Assembly (NCBI GenBank): GCA_014879765.1
Contig: JACSRL010000265.1
Span: 1 to 12,862, forward strand
Direction of reading: 5' to 3'
DNA: 12,862 nt
Origin: Anaerolinea sp.
GTDB lineage: Bacteria; Chloroflexota; Anaerolineae; JAAEKA01
Position numbers and translations under genes: made by a program. The stretch's first letter is position 1. Every line of letters starts with the position of its first letter. Below the pieces are notes generated by a model, which saw nothing but the letters and a program-made list of their open reading frames with translations, searched no databases and had not been told where the DNA came from. Shown here piece after piece: positions 6,364-12,862 of this stretch.

Positions 6364-7505
6364 TAGCCAGCGCCCAGCACCTGGGCGCGCGACCAGAAGA
6401 AGAAAAGGATAAACAGGGCAAAGGCGGCGATCAGCGCCGCGGCCGCGGCCAGGGAGCGACGCTGGGGGGCGCCGCCGCGGGCCGAGAGGTTGCGCGCCAC
6501 GTTGGGCAGCAGGATCGACAGGATCAGCAGCAGGCCGATGACCATGCCTTGCACCTGGCCCTGGATGTTGAGCAGGCCCATGCCGAAGCGCAGCAGGCCG
6601 ATCAGCAGCAGCGAGAGCACCGCGCCGCCCATGGTGCCGATGCCGCCGTTGATGTCCACGCCGCCCAGCACGGCCGCGGTGATCACCGCCAACTCCAGCC
6701 CCAGGCCGATGTCGGGCCGGGTGCTGCCGAAGCGCGCGGCCAGCACGATGCCCGCCAGCCCGGCCATCAGGCCAGAGATGGTGTAGACGATGATCTTGGT
6801 TCGGGCCACCGGCACGCCGGAGTAGGCTGTGGCGTTCTCGTTGTTGCCGATGGCAAACAGGGTGCGGCCAAAGGTGGTTCGATGCAGCACCAGGCCAAAG
6901 ACGATGGCCAGCACGATGAACAGCGCCACCGAGAAGGGGATCAACGTGCCGGGCAGCTTGCCCTGGCCGATGAAGGTGAAGCCGGCCGGGTAGCCGCGCG
7001 CCGCCTGGTCGCCCAGCAGCACATAGGCCACGCCGCGATAGAAGGCGTAGGTGCCCAGCGTCACCACCAGCGGCGGCAGCTTGACCCGGGCCACCAGCAG
7101 GCCGTTGAACAGCCCGCCGGTCGCGCCCAACAGCAGGGCAGCCAGCGCGGCCGGCCAGATGGGCACGCCACGCATGAAGAGCCAGCCCATGAAGGAGGCG
7201 CACATGGCCAGGTTGGAGGCCACCGAGAGGTCGATGCCGCCGGTGATGATGATGAACACCATGGGCAGCATCATCAGCCCGATCTCCATGAAGTCTGACG
7301 AGGTGCGCGACAGGTTGCGCGCGTCCAGGAAATAGGGCGAGAGCTGGCTGTTCAGCGCCACCACCAGCACAATCAAGCCGACCAGCATCCATTCCCAGCG
7401 CTGGAAGCGGGCCAGGAAAGAGCGGCGGGGCGGGGCGGCGCTGATGGTTGCGCCGGCGCTGCGTTCTGCGGCCGGCGGCGCGGCCTTGGGGCGAGGCTCG
7501 GTCAT
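6363..7505 (-). CDS. rhaQ: Rhamnose ABC transporter permease RhaQ
   Basis: This is an inner-membrane permease of the ribose/RbsC type, 380 residues. The cytoplasmic N-terminal 35 residues are rich in Ala, Pro and Arg. Membrane helices follow from about residue 38. The family signature ITGGIDLSVAS is at 87-97, and GRTLFAIGNNENAT in the cytoplasmic ATPase-contacting loop is at 213-226. With RhaP it forms the channel. ATG at 7505 overlaps the rhaP stop by 4 bases (ATGA) and has GAGGA at 7511-7515. After the usual family end (near NVARNLSAR) there is an arginine-rich stretch and one extra hydrophobic helix, making it about 40 residues longer than RhaP-like relatives. P and Q naming follows gene order and could be reversed. 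Confidence 0.92.
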   Translation of the reverse strand: MTEPRPKAAPPAAERSAGATISAAPPRRSFLARFQRWEWMLVGLIVLVVALNSQLSPYFLDARNLSRTSSDFMEIGLMMLPMVFIIITGGIDLSVASNLAMCASFMGWLFMRGVPIWPAALAALLLGATGGLFNGLLVARVKLPPLVVTLGTYAFYRGVAYVLLGDQAARGYPAGFTFIGQGKLPGTLIPFSVALFIVLAIVFGLVLHRTTFGRTLFAIGNNENATAYSGVPVARTKIIVYTISGLMAGLAGIVLAARFGSTRPDIGLGLELAVITAAVLGGVDINGGIGTMGGAVLSLLLIGLLRFGMGLLNIQGQVQGMVIGLLLILSILLPNVARNLSARGGAPQRRSLAAAAALIAAFALFILFFFWSRAQVLGAG

Positions 7506-8503
7506 CGTCGTCCTCTTCTCTGCGAGCGGCGCAGAATCAGGTTGTCCACCACCACGGCGGCCAGGATCAGCAGGCCCTGCAGGGCCAACTGCCAGAAGGG
7601 AGAGATGCGCAGCAGGGGCAGCGAGTTGTCGATGGTGCCCAACAGCAGCGCGCCCAGCAGCACGCCAGGCACGGTGCCCACGCCGCCGCTGATGCTGACG
7701 CCGCCCACCACCGAGGCCGCCACCGTCTGCAGCTCAAAGCCCAGCGCGGTGTTGGTCTGCGCCGACTCGAAGCGGGAGACCCAGAGCACCGCGGCCAGGC
7801 CCGCGGCCAGGCCGGTCAGCACATAGACCAAGAAGATGATGCGCTGGCGGGGGATGCCGGCCATCTGCGCGGCCTCGGCGTTGCTGCCCACGGCGTAGAT
7901 GTTGCGGCCGGTGCGGGTGTGGTTGAGAAAGAAGTAGACCGCCAGGGCGAAGAGGATGGCGATGATCACCATGTTGGGCAGCCCCAGCGGCGCGCCTTTG
8001 GAAAGCTGCTTGAAGGCCGCCGGCAGCTCGAAGGAATTGATCCAGGTGCCCTGGCTGTAGAAAAAGACCAGGCCGCGGTAGATGCTCAGCGTGCCCAAGG
8101 TGGCGATGATGGGGGGCACCCGGCCATAGCTGATGATCAGGCCGTTGAACGCGCCCAGCGCCGCGCCCAGCGCCATGCCCAGGGGCAGGGAGAGAGCCAC
8201 GGGAAACTCCGGGCTGGCCTTGAAGACGAAGGCCACCATCATGGCCACCAGGCCGATCATCGAACCCACCGACAGATCGATCCCCTTGGTGATGATCACC
8301 ATGGTCTGGGCCAGCGCCACGATGGAGAGGATCGAGATGTTGAGCAGAATGTCGCGGAAGTTGTTGAGGGTCAGAAAGGCGGGCGCGCGCAGCGTCACCA
8401 GCGCGGCCAGCACCAGGATGAAGATGACGATGCCAGCCTCGCGGTAGCGCGCTGCCAGGGTGAGCACGCTGTGGCGGCGGACGGGTGGGTGTTGTGCGCT
8501 CAT
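7502..8503 (-). CDS. rhaP: Rhamnose ABC transporter permease RhaP
   Basis: The second RbsC-like permease subunit has 333 residues, the normal family length. It shows hydrophobic segments throughout, the signature ITKGIDLSVGS at 71-81, GRVPPIIATLGT at 127-138, and GRNIYAVGSNAEAAQMAGI at 189-207 as the cytoplasmic coupling loop. The start is ATG at 8503, which overlaps the rhaT stop (ATGA) and has GGAGG at 8508-8512. The frame is open further upstream to 8776, but that part lies inside rhaT and has no family resemblance. The protein acts with RhaQ and RhaT to move rhamnose across the inner membrane. Confidence 0.94.
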   Translation of the reverse strand: MSAQHPPVRRHSVLTLAARYREAGIVIFILVLAALVTLRAPAFLTLNNFRDILLNISILSIVALAQTMVIITKGIDLSVGSMIGLVAMMVAFVFKASPEFPVALSLPLGMALGAALGAFNGLIISYGRVPPIIATLGTLSIYRGLVFFYSQGTWINSFELPAAFKQLSKGAPLGLPNMVIIAILFALAVYFFLNHTRTGRNIYAVGSNAEAAQMAGIPRQRIIFLVYVLTGLAAGLAAVLWVSRFESAQTNTALGFELQTVAASVVGGVSISGGVGTVPGVLLGALLLGTIDNSLPLLRISPFWQLALQGLLILAAVVVDNLILRRSQRRGRR

Positions 8504-10023
8504 AGGGCCTCCGCCATGGTCTGGGTTGCGGCTGACATGATCTTCTCCTGTGTGGCCTCGGCCCGGCTGAACTGGCCGGTGACGCGGCCCTCGCGCATGA
8601 CCAGGATGCGGTCGCTCATGCCCAGCACCTCCGGCAGCTCCGACGAGATCATCAAGATCGCCAGGCCCTGGCCGGCCAGCTCGCTCATCAGGGCGTGGAT
8701 CGCGGCCTTGGTGCCCACGTCGATGCCGCGCGTCGGCTCGTCCAGGATCAGGATGCGCGGCTTGGTGGAGAGCCACTTGGCCAGCACCACCTTCTGCTGG
8801 TTGCCGCCCGACAGCTCACGGACCCGCTGCCAGATGTTGTTGGCCCGCACCTCCATCTGCTGGGCGGCCTGGAAGGCGGCGTCCCGCTCCTGCCTGGGGC
8901 GCAGCCAGCCGCGGCGGGCAAAGCTGCCCAGCATAGGCAGGCTGATGTTGGCCACGATGTTCATGGGCGGGATCAGGCCGTGCAGTTGCCGATCCTCCGG
9001 CACCAGCGCCAGCCCCAGGTCGATGGCCTGCTGCGGCGAGCTGATCGACACCGCCTTGCCCTCCACCTCGATGCGGCCGCCGGTGGGGGGTTCGACGCCG
9101 AAGATCGCGCGCGCCACGTCGGTGCGGCCCGCGCCCACCAGCCCGGCCATGCCCAGGATCTCCCCCTGGCGCAGCTCGAAGCTGACGTTCTCGAAGACGC
9201 CGTCCAGGGTCAGGTTTTCGACCTTCAGCGCCACGTCGCCGATGGTCGCCTCCTGTTTGGGGAAGAGGTTGGAGATGGTGCGGCCGACCATCAGGCGGAT
9301 CAGCTCCTCGCGGCTGATCTCGGCCATCGGCCGGGTGTCCACGTAGGCGCCGTCGCGCAACACCGTCACCCGGTCGGCGATCTCGTACAGCTCCTCCAGC
9401 CGGTGGGAGATGAAGACGATGGCCGTGCCATCCGCGCGCAGCCGCCGCACCAATCGGAAAAGATCGGCCACCTCGGTCAGGGTCAGCGAGGAGGTCGGCT
9501 CGTCCATGATCAGGATGCGGGCGTTGATCGACAGGGCGCGGGCGATCTCCACCATCTGCTGCTGGGCGATGCTCAGGCTGCGCGCCTTCTGCTTCAGGTC
9601 CAGGTGCATGCCCAGCGAGGCCAGCAGTTGCTCCGCCTCGCGGTAGAGGGTGCGCCAGTCCAGCCGGCCGCCGGCCGCGGTCGGCTGGCGGCCGACGAAG
9701 ATGTTCTCGGCCACGTTCAGGTCGGGGAAAAGGCTCAGCTCCTGGTAGATGGCCGCGATGCCGGCCTGCAAGGAGGCGCTGGGGGCGTCGAACTCGACCC
9801 GCTGGCCGTGCAGGTGGATCTCGCCGCCGTCAGGCCGATGCACGCCGGTCATCACCTTGACCAGGGTGGACTTGCCGGCGCCGTTCTCTCCCAGCAGCGC
9901 ATGCACCTCGCCTGGCCGCAGGTCGAACGAAACCTGGTGCAGCACCTCCACGCCGGAGAAACGCTTGGTGATCTCTTTCAGTTCGAGGATAGGTTCGTTC
10001 ATGGTCCGATGGGGAGCGCTCAC
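8500..10023 (-). CDS. rhaT: Rhamnose ABC transporter ATPase, two nucleotide-binding domains
   Basis: The 507-residue ATPase powers RhaPQ and is of the RbsA/MglA class with two fused domains. Domain 1 has Walker A GENGAGKST at 45-53, signature LSIAQQQ at 150-156, Walker B LIMDEPTSSL at 171-180 and the switch histidine in FISHR (H207). Domain 2 has a degenerate Walker A, GLVGAGRTD at 294-302, then LSGGNQQ at 404-410 and Walker B LILDEPTRGID at 425-435. Its switch histidine is replaced in ISSELPE (459-465). This asymmetry is normal for the class. The start is uncertain: GTG at 10023 overlaps the rhaR stop (GTGA) and is taken here, while ATG at 10002 begins just before the conserved region. Neither has a good Shine-Dalgarno sequence, so translation is probably coupled to rhaR. 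Confidence 0.95.
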   Translation of the reverse strand: MSAPHRTMNEPILELKEITKRFSGVEVLHQVSFDLRPGEVHALLGENGAGKSTLVKVMTGVHRPDGGEIHLHGQRVEFDAPSASLQAGIAAIYQELSLFPDLNVAENIFVGRQPTAAGGRLDWRTLYREAEQLLASLGMHLDLKQKARSLSIAQQQMVEIARALSINARILIMDEPTSSLTLTEVADLFRLVRRLRADGTAIVFISHRLEELYEIADRVTVLRDGAYVDTRPMAEISREELIRLMVGRTISNLFPKQEATIGDVALKVENLTLDGVFENVSFELRQGEILGMAGLVGAGRTDVARAIFGVEPPTGGRIEVEGKAVSISSPQQAIDLGLALVPEDRQLHGLIPPMNIVANISLPMLGSFARRGWLRPRQERDAAFQAAQQMEVRANNIWQRVRELSGGNQQKVVLAKWLSTKPRILILDEPTRGIDVGTKAAIHALMSELAGQGLAILMISSELPEVLGMSDRILVMREGRVTGQFSRAEATQEKIMSAATQTMAEAL

Positions 10024-10850
10024 ACCAGATCGACCGTCACGCCGCGGCGCTGCAAGGCTTCGATCTCCTGCGCCGGCGCCTGGTGGACGGTGATCAGCCG
10101 TTGAAGCTGTTCGAGGGGGGCAATGACGCCGGCGCTGATGGCGCCGACCTTGGAGGAATCGGCCAGCAGGATGGTCTGGCGCGCGTTGCGGATGGCCCAG
10201 CGTTTGATGGGGATCTCCTCGAAGCTGGCGTTGGTGATGCCAGCCTCGGCCGATATGCCGCTGGCGGCCATGAAGGCCTTGTCGAAGCGCAGGTTGAAGG
10301 CCTCCAGGCTGGCGCTGGCAAAGACACCGCCGAAGGTCTGGGTGGGGGGATGCAGGATGCCGCCGATCAGGACGACGGTCATCTCCTCCTGGTCCAGCAG
10401 GCGCTGGACGATGTTCAGGCCGTAGGTCACGACGGTGATGCGGGCCTGGGACGGGGAAACCCCGCCCCTGCCAGCCCTCTCCTCGCCGCCGTTGCTGTGC
10501 TCGCCGGCCAGCGGGGCCAGATAGCCGACCATGCAGTGGGTGGTGGTGCCGCCGTCGATGAAGATGGTGTCGCCCGGCTGCACCAGCGCCGCGGCCGCCC
10601 GGCCGATGCGTTCCTTTTCCTCATGATGTGAGATCACGCGCACGCTGAAGGGGGGTTCGGAGGAGGAGCCGCTGAGCACCATCGCGCCGCCATAGGTGCG
10701 CTGCACCAAGCCCTGACGGCCCAGCTCGTTGAGGTCACGCCGGATGGAGGAGGGGCTGACGTCAAAGCGCGCGGCCAGATCATCGACCGACACGCTGCTG
10801 CTTTCCTGGATCAGCCGGAGAATGTCCCGGCGACGTTCAGCGGAGTACAT
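10020..10850 (-). CDS. rhaR: DeoR-family transcriptional regulator of the rhamnose operon
   Basis: The 276-residue regulator has an N-terminal winged helix-turn-helix: MYSAERRRDILRLIQ, then VSVDDLAARFDVSPSSIRRDLNEL (20-43) and the wing LVQRTYGGAM (48-57). The C-terminal DeoR sensor domain has IFIDGGTTTH at 96-105, ITVVTYGLNI at 138-147, VLIGG at 160-164 and ADSSKVG at 230-236, and would bind a sugar phosphate. The first gene of the operon, it likely controls its own promoter, as DeoR-type RhaR does in Rhizobium. ATG at 10850 has AAGG at 10856-10859 and matches the family start. The frame is open upstream to 10922, but that start lies inside the promoter. Residues about 116-136 are a low-complexity insert encoded by a GC-rich palindrome, making the protein longer than the usual 250-260 residues. 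Confidence 0.92.
   Translation of the reverse strand: MYSAERRRDILRLIQESSSVSVDDLAARFDVSPSSIRRDLNELGRQGLVQRTYGGAMVLSGSSSEPPFSVRVISHHEEKERIGRAAAALVQPGDTIFIDGGTTTHCMVGYLAPLAGEHSNGGEERAGRGGVSPSQARITVVTYGLNIVQRLLDQEEMTVVLIGGILHPPTQTFGGVFASASLEAFNLRFDKAFMAASGISAEAGITNASFEEIPIKRWAIRNARQTILLADSSKVGAISAGVIAPLEQLQRLITVHQAPAQEIEALQRRGVTVDLV
10448..10468. repeat. GC-rich palindrome inserted in rhaR
   Basis: GGGACGGGG at 10448-10456 and CCCCGCCCC at 10460-10468 form 9-bp arms with one mismatch around AAA. It lies in the stretch encoding the Gly/Glu/Ser-rich insert of RhaR, between the GGTTTH motif and the ITVVTYG strand. It looks like a short mobile palindrome captured in frame. Confidence 0.65.
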
Positions 10851-10863
10851 AGCAACCTTGCTA
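10850..10863. promoter_or_regulatory. Palindrome over the rhaR ribosome site and start codon
   Basis: TAGCAACCTTGCTA has perfect 6-bp arms. The loop and inner bases include the AAGG ribosome site, and the arm nearest the gene includes the first base of the rhaR ATG. It could be an operator or a small hairpin limiting rhaR translation. Confidence 0.45.
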
Positions 10864-10907
10864 CCTGAACCGAAGAGGAGGATCTGCCGTGGAAATGAGC
10901 GGGAACA

Positions 10908-10921
10908 TGCTAATTCTAGCA
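10908..10921. promoter_or_regulatory. Palindrome overlapping the -10 box of the rha promoter
   Basis: TGCTA at 10908-10912 and TAGCA at 10917-10921 form perfect 5-bp arms around ATTC, covering the -10 hexamer. A protein bound here would block RNA polymerase. It shares the TGCTA/TAGCA core with the palindrome at the rhaR start. Confidence 0.4.
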
Positions 10922-10941
10922 CACTACTGCGTCTTTGTCAA
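10913..10941 (-). promoter_or_regulatory. Sigma70-type promoter of the rha operon
   Basis: On the minus strand a consensus -35 TTGACA (10936-10941) is followed by a 17-base spacer and a -10 TAGAAT (10913-10918, 5 of 6). Transcription should start near 10906, giving a leader of about 56 bases before rhaR. The region is clearly more AT-rich than the genes. It is the only strong promoter I see upstream of the nine-gene block. The stretch from 10995 to about 11054 holds nothing I can identify apart from a short CCCG/CGGG hairpin. Confidence 0.85.
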
Positions 10942-11054
10942 TAGGGTATCGGTCAAGTTGCCAAGCAATATGCGATAATGAGCACAAATGAGCATCTATT
11001 AGATACAAGGTAGCAGGTCTTCTCCCCGACGGGCTATGGACAAAATCTACAGGA

Positions 11055-11236
11055 GTGGGTGGGAATATCCGGAACAAACCAGCAAGAATTCGACACGAAT
11101 TCGAGATGCTGGGTAAAAGCATCAAGCAGGCCGAAGAACTCAAGCGCGGCGAACGGCAGCCCAGTCGTGTCTTCAATTTTTCGATTTCAGCCCCCAGGAC
11201 GCGAAGGCGATCCGCGTCCGGTTGGATCACAGGTAG
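11055..11236 (+). pseudogene. Remnant of a HigA/NadS-type helix-turn-helix antitoxin gene
   Basis: From GTG 11055 (or ATG 11106) the plus strand reads into EMLGKSIKQAEELKRGERQPSRVF, which has the KQA...IK.G...PSRVF pattern typical of the N-terminus of HigA/NadS-type antitoxins. At a run of five T (11177-11181) the frame breaks. One frame over, from 11183, it continues as DFSPQDAKAIRVRLDHR and stops at 11234-11236. In intact relatives this is followed by a SQ..FA helix-turn-helix, which is missing because the sequence abuts the 3' end of the PIN toxin gene (stop at 11238). A single-base loss in the T run plus truncation explains this. It is the only plus-strand coding trace I support in the window. 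Confidence 0.55.
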
Positions 11237-11237
11237 C

Positions 11238-11630
11238 CTATCCGGCCATTTTTACGTGGGGGTAAGCGAGCAACTTGCTGTCCGCAGTAAGCAAAGGAAT
11301 GTCGTACACTCGTGCAGTGGCTACCAGCATCTGATCCGCAGGATCGCGGTGGAACTCGCCTGGAAGTTGAGTAGACTCCTCAGCGATCCTTGGCGTCAAC
11401 TGGAGTAGCTCAATTCCGGGATATGTCAGCGCCTGTTCGATCCAACGCTCCACCGGCATGGTCAATTCAAGTCGTCCCCGCTCGACCAGCTTCGCCACCT
11501 CCCAGCACGAGATGATGCTGACACCCAGTCCAGTCCCCTGGTTCTCGTGGATAATACGCTGCATGCCGCTGCCCGCCATCGAACTCTCATTGACCCACCA
11601 TACCCAAACATGGGTGTCGAGCAGGATCAT
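11238..11630 (-). CDS. PIN-domain ribonuclease toxin (VapC-like)
   Basis: The protein has 130 residues, normal for VapC-type toxins, which are magnesium-dependent RNases that block translation. The PIN acidic residues are in place: D5 in MILLDTHVWVWW, E44 in SCWEVAKL, D96 and D99 in HRDPADQMLVATA, and D117 in LLTADSKLL. The C-terminus LAYPHVK is typical of the family. ATG at 11630 overlaps the stop of the preceding antitoxin gene by 4 bases (ATGA), so the two are translationally coupled. A GTG at 11645 would add only five residues not seen in relatives. The RNA target cannot be inferred. Confidence 0.9.
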   Translation of the reverse strand: MILLDTHVWVWWVNESSMAGSGMQRIIHENQGTGLGVSIISCWEVAKLVERGRLELTMPVERWIEQALTYPGIELLQLTPRIAEESTQLPGEFHRDPADQMLVATARVYDIPLLTADSKLLAYPHVKMAG

Positions 11631-11845
11631 TGCAGGACATCCCACTCTTCTTCAGCAACCGGTTCCAACGGCAAATCGAACTTCAGAACGCTCCCCTTCA
11701 GGGTGCGAGGGCGCGCCATGGGTGCCAATCCTTTGCGTACCCGCACAATTACTTCCACCAATTCCCCCGGTGGGAAAGGCAATGCCTCTAGCTGTACGGT
11801 TCCGTTCTTGGAGACGACCTTTTCAACGTTGTAGATTTGCATCAT
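11627..11845 (-). CDS. Antitoxin of the PIN toxin (AbrB-like / DUF2281-like)
   Basis: This small protein of 72 residues is encoded directly before the PIN toxin. The N-terminal half, YNVEKVVSKNGTVQLEALPFPPGELVEVIV, reads like a swapped-hairpin AbrB-type DNA-binding fold. The C-terminal half, with LKGSVLKFDLPLEPVAEEEWDVLQ, matches the toxin-neutralising tail found in DUF2281-type VapB partners. ATG at 11845 has GGAG at 11852-11855 with a 6-base gap. The second ATG at 11842 is possible. The product likely binds the toxin and represses its own promoter at 11915-11943. Confidence 0.82.
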   Translation of the reverse strand: MMQIYNVEKVVSKNGTVQLEALPFPPGELVEVIVRVRKGLAPMARPRTLKGSVLKFDLPLEPVAEEEWDVLQ

Positions 11846-11900
11846 GCAATACTCCAGACCAGGTGCGGCAATGAGCAGCGATGGCACTCAGGAACGGTGC

Positions 11901-11949
11901 GCTATTGCGGTAAGATAATAGCACGGATCAATGGTTTCGACAACTTGTC
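11901..11949. promoter_or_regulatory. Two palindromes overlapping the toxin-antitoxin promoter
   Basis: GCTATT at 11901-11906 and AATAGC at 11917-11922 form an inverted repeat that overlaps the -10 box. GACAA/TTGTC (11939-11949, one-base centre) lies on the -35 box. Such sites are expected for an autoregulated antitoxin, but the arms are short. Confidence 0.35.
11915..11943 (-). promoter_or_regulatory. Promoter of the toxin-antitoxin pair
   Basis: On the minus strand TTGTCG (11938-11943) is followed by a 17-base spacer and TATTAT (11915-11920, 5 of 6 to the -10 consensus). The start would be near 11907, about 60 bases before the antitoxin ATG. The site lies just after the stop codon of the upstream DUF255 gene, so the pair has its own transcription unit. 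Confidence 0.65.
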
Positions 11950-11986
11950 CGCTTTGTGCTTGCCCACTTTTTCACAGCTCCTACGA

Positions 11987-12862
11987 CTACAGAGGCCGCT
12001 GCGACGAACGTCCTCTCAACTGCTGCGCCAGCGCGGCGCTATCGGAAACTGGCATCTGGCAGGCGAAGTTCTCACAGACATAGGCCGTCGGCAGGCCGCG
12101 CACCTGGACGCGATCTGCCAGCAGGGGGACAGCAGCCGCTGCATTGCGCGCGGCCACGTCGCTGACAGCGCCTGCCAGCACGCTGTTCGGCAGGAAGTGC
12201 CTGCGCACTTCGACCCAGAGCGCCTGTGCTCCAGCGCCAGCCAGGTCGCCGATGACCACAATCTCTTGCGGGCGAGAGATTGCGCGTTCCAAGGCGCAGA
12301 GCAGATGGCCGAAGGCCAGCGGTTGGCGGGCCATGCCCTCGCGCAGAACCAGAAGAATGGTCTCCGCCAGGGTGTGATAGCGCTCCTCGCCGGTCAGCGC
12401 GTGCAAACGCAACAGCACGTCGGTGGCCACCGAGTTGCCCGATGGAGTGGCATTGTCCACAAAGTCCTTCGGCCGGGCCACCAGCGCCTCGTGGTCGTGG
12501 CTGGTCTGATAGAAGCCGCCCTGACGTTGATCCCAGAACTGCTCGATCATCGCGTCGGCCAGGTCTCGGGCTGCCTGGAGCCAGCGCAAGTCGAAGGTGA
12601 GCTGGTATAGCTCGACCAGGCCATCAATCAGGTTGGCGTAATCCTCCAGGTAGGCGTTTAGCTTGGCCTGGGCAGAGCTGCCGGTCAGCGAGGCCGGCGC
12701 CCACGAGCGCAGCAGCCGGCCGTCGTCCGTGCGCAGCTCGCGCAGCAGGAACTCGGCGTTGGCTTCGGCGACGCGACGGTAGTCCTCTCGACCCAATGCG
12801 CCGGCCGCGTAGGCAAAGGTGCGCAGCATCATGCCGTTCCACTCGGCCAGCGCCTTGTCATC
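11987..12862 (-). CDS. YyaL/DUF255-type thioredoxin-domain protein, N-terminus off the right edge
   Basis: The last 291 residues are visible and the frame is open to the right edge. They begin with DDKALAEWNGMML, the family's DDK...WNG motif, and continue with an alpha/alpha-barrel-like region of helices including YLEDYANLIDGLVELYQ, DNATPSGNSVA and the C-terminal YVCENFACQMPV. These are hallmarks of the YyaL/SSP411 family, which joins an N-terminal DUF255 thioredoxin-like domain (not visible here) to a six-hairpin glycosidase-like domain. The cellular role is poorly known and no substrate can be inferred. An ATG at 12832 exists, but conserved sequence upstream of it shows it is internal. The stop TAG is at 11987-11989. 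No link to the rhamnose operon is apparent. Confidence 0.88.
   Translation of the reverse strand, partial: DDKALAEWNGMMLRTFAYAAGALGREDYRRVAEANAEFLLRELRTDDGRLLRSWAPASLTGSSAQAKLNAYLEDYANLIDGLVELYQLTFDLRWLQAARDLADAMIEQFWDQRQGGFYQTSHDHEALVARPKDFVDNATPSGNSVATDVLLRLHALTGEERYHTLAETILLVLREGMARQPLAFGHLLCALERAISRPQEIVVIGDLAGAGAQALWVEVRRHFLPNSVLAGAVSDVAARNAAAAVPLLADRVQVRGLPTAYVCENFACQMPVSDSAALAQQLRGRSSQRPL

Larger units (their letters stand above)
10894..10994. promoter_or_regulatory. Candidate RhaR operator repeats (AATGAGC)
   Basis: AATGAGCA occurs at 10977-10984 and 10987-10994, exactly 10 bp apart, upstream of the -35 box. A third copy, AATGAGC, lies at 10894-10900 just after the predicted transcription start. 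Direct repeats with one helical-turn spacing fit operators of several DeoR-type regulators. Copies on both sides of the promoter would allow a repression loop. Assignment to RhaR is inference. Confidence 0.45.

Noticed and set aside
7502..8776. N-terminal extension of rhaP reaching into rhaT
   Set aside because: The added 91 residues are Arg/Gly/Pro-rich read-through of rhaT in another frame. The ATGA overlap and GGAGG at 8508-8512 mark the true start at 8503.
10851..10922. Upstream start of rhaR at 10922
   Set aside because: It would lie upstream of the predicted transcription start near 10906 and inside the -10 region. The family N-terminus begins at the ATG at 10850 with a ribosome site.
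10916..11230. Minus-strand frame of 104 residues in the rha promoter region
   Set aside because: It overlaps the promoter and is antisense to the antitoxin remnant. It has no recognisable motif or ribosome site.
11837..12610. Plus-strand frame of 257 residues opposite the DUF255 gene
   Set aside because: It starts inside the antitoxin gene on the other strand, runs antisense to a well-supported gene and has no motif.

Overview
The window is about 12.9 kb of GC-rich bacterial DNA in which every intact gene I can support lies on the minus strand, so transcription runs from right to left. Gene content and the style of the intergenic repeats (tandem heptamers of the GTGAACG type, AGAAACCGGGTTTTT-type inverted repeats, GAATGATGAAG repeats) suggest a member of the Chloroflexota, perhaps Anaerolineae or Caldilineae. 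That placement is inference from general look, not from a marker gene.

The main block, from 10941 down to position 1, is an L-rhamnose uptake and breakdown operon. A strong sigma70-type promoter (TTGACA, 17-bp spacer, TAGAAT; 10913-10941) leads into rhaR (DeoR-family regulator), rhaT (double-domain sugar ABC ATPase), rhaP and rhaQ (two permeases), rhaS (sugar-binding lipoprotein), rhaB (rhamnulokinase), rhaA (L-rhamnose isomerase), a PHP-domain-like protein of unknown function, and a zinc-type dehydrogenase that runs off the left edge. R-T-P-Q are joined by 4-base stop/start overlaps. rhaS is set apart by inverted repeats on both sides and carries a perfect Shine-Dalgarno sequence. The transporter imports rhamnose, RhaA makes rhamnulose and RhaB makes rhamnulose 1-phosphate. 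The aldolase that should follow is not in the window and may lie beyond the left edge. The PHP-like protein and the dehydrogenase are the unexplained members of the operon.

The accessory stretch from about 11055 to 11950 holds a VapBC-like toxin-antitoxin pair (AbrB-like/DUF2281-like antitoxin followed by a PIN-domain toxin) with its own promoter. Abutting the 3' end of the toxin gene, on the plus strand, is a frameshifted and truncated remnant of a second, HigA/NadS-type helix-turn-helix antitoxin.

The right end (11987-12862) is the C-terminal part of a YyaL/DUF255-type thioredoxin-domain protein whose start lies outside the window.

The best leads for something new are the PHP-like protein in the rhamnose operon, the paired AATGAGC repeats as a possible RhaR operator system, a GC-rich palindrome inserted in frame in rhaR, a 20-bp-offset repeat read in two frames inside the PHP-like gene, and the repeat-bounded rhaS cistron. 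I found no CRISPR array, rRNA, tRNA, transposase or clearly new multi-gene system.
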